Shown here piece after piece: positions 61,041 to 64,000 of a stretch of DNA of 64,000 nucleotides. Made by a program: the position numbers and the translations under genes. This DNA is from Gordonia hongkongensis. Its GTDB lineage: Bacteria; Actinomycetota; Actinomycetes; Mycobacteriales; Mycobacteriaceae. How positions within the stretch are numbered: the stretch's first letter is position 1; each line of letters starts with the position of its first letter. The notes beneath the pieces were generated by a model, which worked only from the letters and a program-made list of their open reading frames with translations, was not told the DNA's origin and did no database searches. The stretch spans positions 4,774,001 through 4,838,000 of the forward strand of contig NZ_CP095552.1 in NCBI RefSeq assembly GCF_023078355.1, given 5' to 3'.

Positions 61041-62157
61041 ACCCGTCGCAGGTCGCCGACCACGAGTAGCGGCTGGCCGTGGTCTGCGCATTCCGGCCGA
61101 GTCGATGCGCCTCGTCCGGATTGTCGATGAGTTTCCTCGTTGCGCTGGCCAGTTCGTCGACACCGTCGACGAGGAGCCCGGTGCGACCGTCGTCGATGGA
61201 GTCGGCGAGTCCGGCGGCACTGCGGTAACCGATCGTCGGGACACCGTGCTGGGCGGCTTCGACGACCGCGAGGCCCCATCCCTCCTTGCGCGACGGCATG
61301 AGGTGGACCCGGGCCAGGGCGAGCAGTTCGTGCTTGCGGCGCTCGTCGACGTGGCCGTGGAAGGTGACCGCGTCGGTCACCGCGAGTTCGGCTGCTGCAC
61401 GGTGCAATTCGTCCGACCACCAGCCACCGCCGATGACATCGAGACGGGCGTCGACACCGTCGCGACGCAGCCGGGCGAGTACGGTCAACGCGTCCTCGAC
61501 CTGCTTGTGGGGCACCAGCCGCGACAGTACGCAGAGTCGTACCGGCACACCGGGAGTCGACGCCCCGGTGCGCGCGGGCGCCTCGATACCTTGAGGTACC
61601 GGATCGATCCCGTTGCGCACGACCGCGATCCGCCCGGCATCGACCCCCAGCGCGACGAGTTCGGACTTCGACGGCATCGAGACCGTGACGTATCGGTTGC
61701 GCCGATGGACGCGCGGCGAGACCCGCGACTCGAGGAACCACCCGATGTGGCCGAGCAGACGGCCGGCGACCGGCCACTGCTCGCGATGACAGTGATGGAC
61801 GAGGACGACCGTCGGAGCCGGTGAGACGAGCGCCGAGAAGAACGGGACACCGTTCTGGGTGTCCACGACGACGTCGGGGCGGCACCCCGACAGCGGGCCG
61901 AACCCGAGCCGGCCCGCGACGATGGTTGCGAGCATGAGCGGATACACGCTGATCCGTCCGCCGGCGCGGAAGAACCGCATGCCGTCCCGGTGCTCGTGGC
62001 GCAGCGACCCCGGGTACGCGGACGTGAGGAAAGTGACGTTCGCGCCGCGTCGGGCCAGTTCGGCGCCCACCCGTTCCAGGTAGGTCTCGCTGCCGCCGCC
62101 CTGAGGGTGGCGGGTGTCCCGCCAGCACAGGAGCAGGATGTTCGACGGTGCGCGCAT
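60997..62157 (-). CDS. GT4-type glycosyltransferase (Rv0225 type)
   Basis: Protein of 386 residues, GT-B fold: the N-terminal start NILLLCWRDTRHPQGGGSETYLERV with the sugar-acceptor Gly-rich loop, and the C-terminal donor site VRLCVLSRLVPHKQVEDALTV and PSRKEGWGLAVVEAAQHGVPTIG with the E-x7-E motif. It likely adds a sugar to a lipid or envelope glycan at the cytoplasmic face. Its 3' end overlaps the convergent membrane-protein gene by 44 bp. ATG 62157 chosen at the first beta strand. Confidence 0.9.
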   Translation of the reverse strand: MRAPSNILLLCWRDTRHPQGGGSETYLERVGAELARRGANVTFLTSAYPGSLRHEHRDGMRFFRAGGRISVYPLMLATIVAGRLGFGPLSGCRPDVVVDTQNGVPFFSALVSPAPTVVLVHHCHREQWPVAGRLLGHIGWFLESRVSPRVHRRNRYVTVSMPSKSELVALGVDAGRIAVVRNGIDPVPQGIEAPARTGASTPGVPVRLCVLSRLVPHKQVEDALTVLARLRRDGVDARLDVIGGGWWSDELHRAAAELAVTDAVTFHGHVDERRKHELLALARVHLMPSRKEGWGLAVVEAAQHGVPTIGYRSAAGLADSIDDGRTGLLVDGVDELASATRKLIDNPDEAHRLGRNAQTTASRYSWSATCDGFMATFDAVLSDSRR

Positions 62158-62290
62158 GGTGTCCGTCAGCCTACCGATCAGGCCGTGAGCACCGGAATCC
62201 GCCGCGCGAGCGGCCCGGCGAGGAACCTCTCGCCGAGACACCCCACTAGAGTGACCCGACGATGACGACTTCACTTCCCGGGGCGCGCGG

Positions 62291-63028
62291 ATGGCCCGGC
62301 TCGCCACCCTGCGACGCGCCGCGGGACTGCTGAACGACTTCCGTTACGAACAATCCGATCCCGCGCGCTTCTACGGCGCGCTCGCCGGCGACACCGCGGA
62401 CATGGTCGAGGCGTTCGTCCCCGACATGGGCGGATCGGTGGTCCTCGACGTGGGCGGCGGTCCCGGATACTTCGCCGACGCCTTCCGGGCCCGCGGCGCG
62501 CACTACGTCTCCGTCGAACCCGATCCCGCCGAGATGCACGCCGGTGGGCTCGAGCATCGCGGATCGGTCCGCGGCTCCGGCCAGGCCCTGCCTTTCGCCG
62601 ACGGATGCGTCGACGTCTGCCTGTCGTCGAACGTCGTCGAGCACACCCCGACGCCGTGGGAGATGGCCGACGAGATGCTGCGGGTGACGCGTCCCGGCGG
62701 CGTCGTCATCATCAGCTACACACTGTGGTGGGGACCGTTCGGTGGTCACGAGATGGGCCTGACGCACTATCTCGGCGGCCATCGGGCGGCCCGGCTGTAC
62801 ACCCGACGCCACGGTCATCCACCCAAGAACCTTTACGGCACATCGCTGTTCGCGGTCTCCGCCGCCGACGGGCTGCGCTGGGCCCGATCCGCGACCGGAA
62901 CCGGGCGCGCCGACCTCGTCGCCGCATTCCCCCGCTACATCCCGCGCTGGATGTGGTGGGTCATGCGCGTGCCGGTGCTCCGGGACGTCCTCGGCACCAA
63001 CCTCGTGCTCGTCCTGCGTCGACGCTGA
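62291..63028 (+). CDS. SAM-dependent methyltransferase (Rv0224c type)
   Basis: Class I methyltransferase of 245 residues. Motif I VVLDVGGGPGYFADAF, acidic loop YVSVEPDP, motif IV CLSSNVVEHTPTPWEM and ITRPGGVVIISY-like strand. Substrate unknown; the mycobacterial counterpart is encoded in the same cluster. The C-terminal helix-rich part (FPRYIPRWMWWVMRVPVL) may contact the membrane. It is divergent from the glycosyltransferase gene. Confidence 0.88.
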   Translation: MARLATLRRAAGLLNDFRYEQSDPARFYGALAGDTADMVEAFVPDMGGSVVLDVGGGPGYFADAFRARGAHYVSVEPDPAEMHAGGLEHRGSVRGSGQALPFADGCVDVCLSSNVVEHTPTPWEMADEMLRVTRPGGVVIISYTLWWGPFGGHEMGLTHYLGGHRAARLYTRRHGHPPKNLYGTSLFAVSAADGLRWARSATGTGRADLVAAFPRYIPRWMWWVMRVPVLRDVLGTNLVLVLRRR

Positions 63029-63061
63029 CGTGCTCGGAGTCCGGTTGCGTCTGGCTGAGCC

Positions 63062-63118
63062 CACTGCTGGTTGAGCCGGGACTGAGCGAAGCGAAGCCCC
63101 GAGTCGAAGCCACCTCCG
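63062..63118. repeat. Family-2 dispersed repeat, single copy
   Basis: CTGGTTGAGCCGGGACTGAG followed by CGAAGCGAAGCCCCGAGTCGAAGCCACC, in the 106-bp gap between the convergent methyltransferase and MmpS-like genes. Same orientation as the copies at 59676. Confidence 0.85.
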
Positions 63119-63134
63119 CACCCAGCGGCCTGAA

Positions 63135-63956
63135 CTACTCGGCGGCGAGGTCCGCGGTGCAGTTGAGGGTGCCGCCCTGACTGGTCGCGGCGGCCAGCTG
63201 TTCACCGTCGGCGAGGATGGCGCACGACACCGGTCCGCGGATCACGATGGCCGACATGCTCGCGCGGGTTCCCTCGAGCTGCACCCGCTGGGACCACGGC
63301 GAGCCGATCGCCGGGATCACCGTCGGCGATCCCTGGCCGCGGGTGAACGTCAGCGCGACGACGTCCCCGTTGCCGGTCAGCTGGTAGGTGATGGTCCCGG
63401 AGCGCTGCGTCGTCGTCGTGGTCGACGTCGTCTCCTCGGTGGTCGGGGTGCTCGACGAGGTCGTCTCGCTCGTCGTCGCCGGCTCGCTCGACTCGGTGGT
63501 CGACGATGACGCCGCGCTGGTGGAGTCGCCGTCGCCAGAGCGGGTGACCAGCACGACGACGAGACCCAGGACCACGAGCGCGATCAGGGCGACCAGCGCC
63601 AGCCCGATGGTCCGGCCCTTCGACCCGGAACCGCGGGGCGGTTCACCACCGGCCGGCGCGTCGTAGGGCGAGGCACCGTAAGGCGACCCGCCGGTGTACT
63701 GGGGGTCGCCATACTGGGGTTCGGTGTAGGGACCCGGATACGGCTGTCCGGGCTGCTGCGGTTCGGTGTACGGACCCGGATAGGGCTGACCGGCCTGGTG
63801 CGGTTCCGTGTAGGGACCCGGATACGGCTGCCCGGGCTGCTGCTCGGTGTAGGCCTGCGACGGCGGTGCCGACGGGTCGAAGTCCGGATCGAACTGACGG
63901 GTCTCCGGCGGGTCGTTCCGCGGATCGTTGGGATCGCCCTCTGGTGGTCGGGTCAT
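63135..63956 (-). CDS. MmpS-like membrane-anchored protein with Tyr/Pro-rich repeats
   Basis: Protein of 273 residues. The cytoplasmic N-terminus has three near-copies of GQPYPGPYTEP. One helix (GLALVALIALVVLGLVVVLV) is followed by a Ser/Thr-rich stalk of ~55 residues. The ~85-residue external domain (GTITYQLTGNGDVVALTFTR; VSCAILADGEQLAAATSQGG; LNCTADL) resembles the MmpS/transport-accessory beta fold with two Cys. MmpS proteins assist MmpL lipid transporters, but no mmpL is adjacent, so the link is structural only. Confidence 0.75.
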   Translation of the reverse strand: MTRPPEGDPNDPRNDPPETRQFDPDFDPSAPPSQAYTEQQPGQPYPGPYTEPHQAGQPYPGPYTEPQQPGQPYPGPYTEPQYGDPQYTGGSPYGASPYDAPAGGEPPRGSGSKGRTIGLALVALIALVVLGLVVVLVTRSGDGDSTSAASSSTTESSEPATTSETTSSSTPTTEETTSTTTTTQRSGTITYQLTGNGDVVALTFTRGQGSPTVIPAIGSPWSQRVQLEGTRASMSAIVIRGPVSCAILADGEQLAAATSQGGTLNCTADLAAE

Positions 63957-64000
63957 GCGGACGATTCTGTCATCCCGGACCGGTCCCGGACCCGACCACC

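Overview
The window looks like chromosomal DNA of a high-GC, mycolic-acid-making actinobacterium (order Mycobacteriales). Gordonia or a near relative is my best guess, from GC-rich codon use, F420 enzymes, AftD, PknG and gene order; the species cannot be read from the sequence. Two blocks keep the gene order known from Mycobacterium tuberculosis. Positions 1-15.6 kb match Rv0407-Rv0412c (fgd1, pta, ackA, pknG, glnH, glnX). Positions 40.9-63.0 kb match Rv0236c-Rv0243 (aftD, a DUF2613 gene, lpqI, tetR, htdX, fabG4, fadA2) plus Rv0224c-Rv0228 (methyltransferase, glycosyltransferase, membrane protein, pgfA/DUF3068, acyltransferase). A fadE5 gene (Rv0244c type) lies apart at 32.1 kb.

Layout. 1-4.2 kb: the glnX-glnH-pknG amino-acid-sensing operon; glnH carries an apparent one-base deletion. 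4.2-6.0 kb: a 13E12-type DUF222/HNH gene sitting between pknG and ackA. 6.2-13.6 kb: a leftward series of ackA, pta, an AgpS-like FAD oxidase, a TetR, a secreted protein and an EamA exporter, with a divergent LysR. 14.6-17.7 kb: fgd1 and an ABC exporter. 18-24 kb: a small membrane/hydrolase operon and a Pls/PosA-type single-module NRPS with an apparent one-base insertion. 24-31.9 kb: HdeD-like protein, thioesterase, DUF4185, Ddn-like protein, DUF305/DUF6153 pair, PAP2 enzyme, endonuclease IV. 32-40.6 kb: fadE5, LppU-like protein, glycerate kinase plus a DASS transporter, an SDR, a VanW protein. 40.9-47.2 kb: fadA2, fabG4-htdX, tetR, lpqI, a universal stress protein. 47.5-49.3 kb: two DJ-1/PfpI-fold genes. 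49.4-63.0 kb: a cell-envelope cluster (aftD, tmaT-like, pgfA, flippase, glycosyltransferase). 63.1-64 kb: an MmpS-like protein.

What stands out. (i) A shared 14-bp palindrome, TTACYNRYSRGTAA, occurs in front of fadE5, between fadA2 and fabG4-htdX, and in front of the neighbouring tetR. This suggests a small fatty-acid regulon run by that TetR. (ii) Related dispersed GC-rich repeats occupy 3' junctions of convergent genes. They also run in frame inside coding regions, in 45-bp (15-codon) steps in two unrelated proteins. (iii) Two likely single-base frameshifts (glnH, NRPS), and an aftD gene whose only plausible start is CTG. (iv) Several strong inverted repeats placed as operators, and a perfect 32-bp hairpin. 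I found no tRNA, rRNA, CRISPR array or insertion-sequence transposase.
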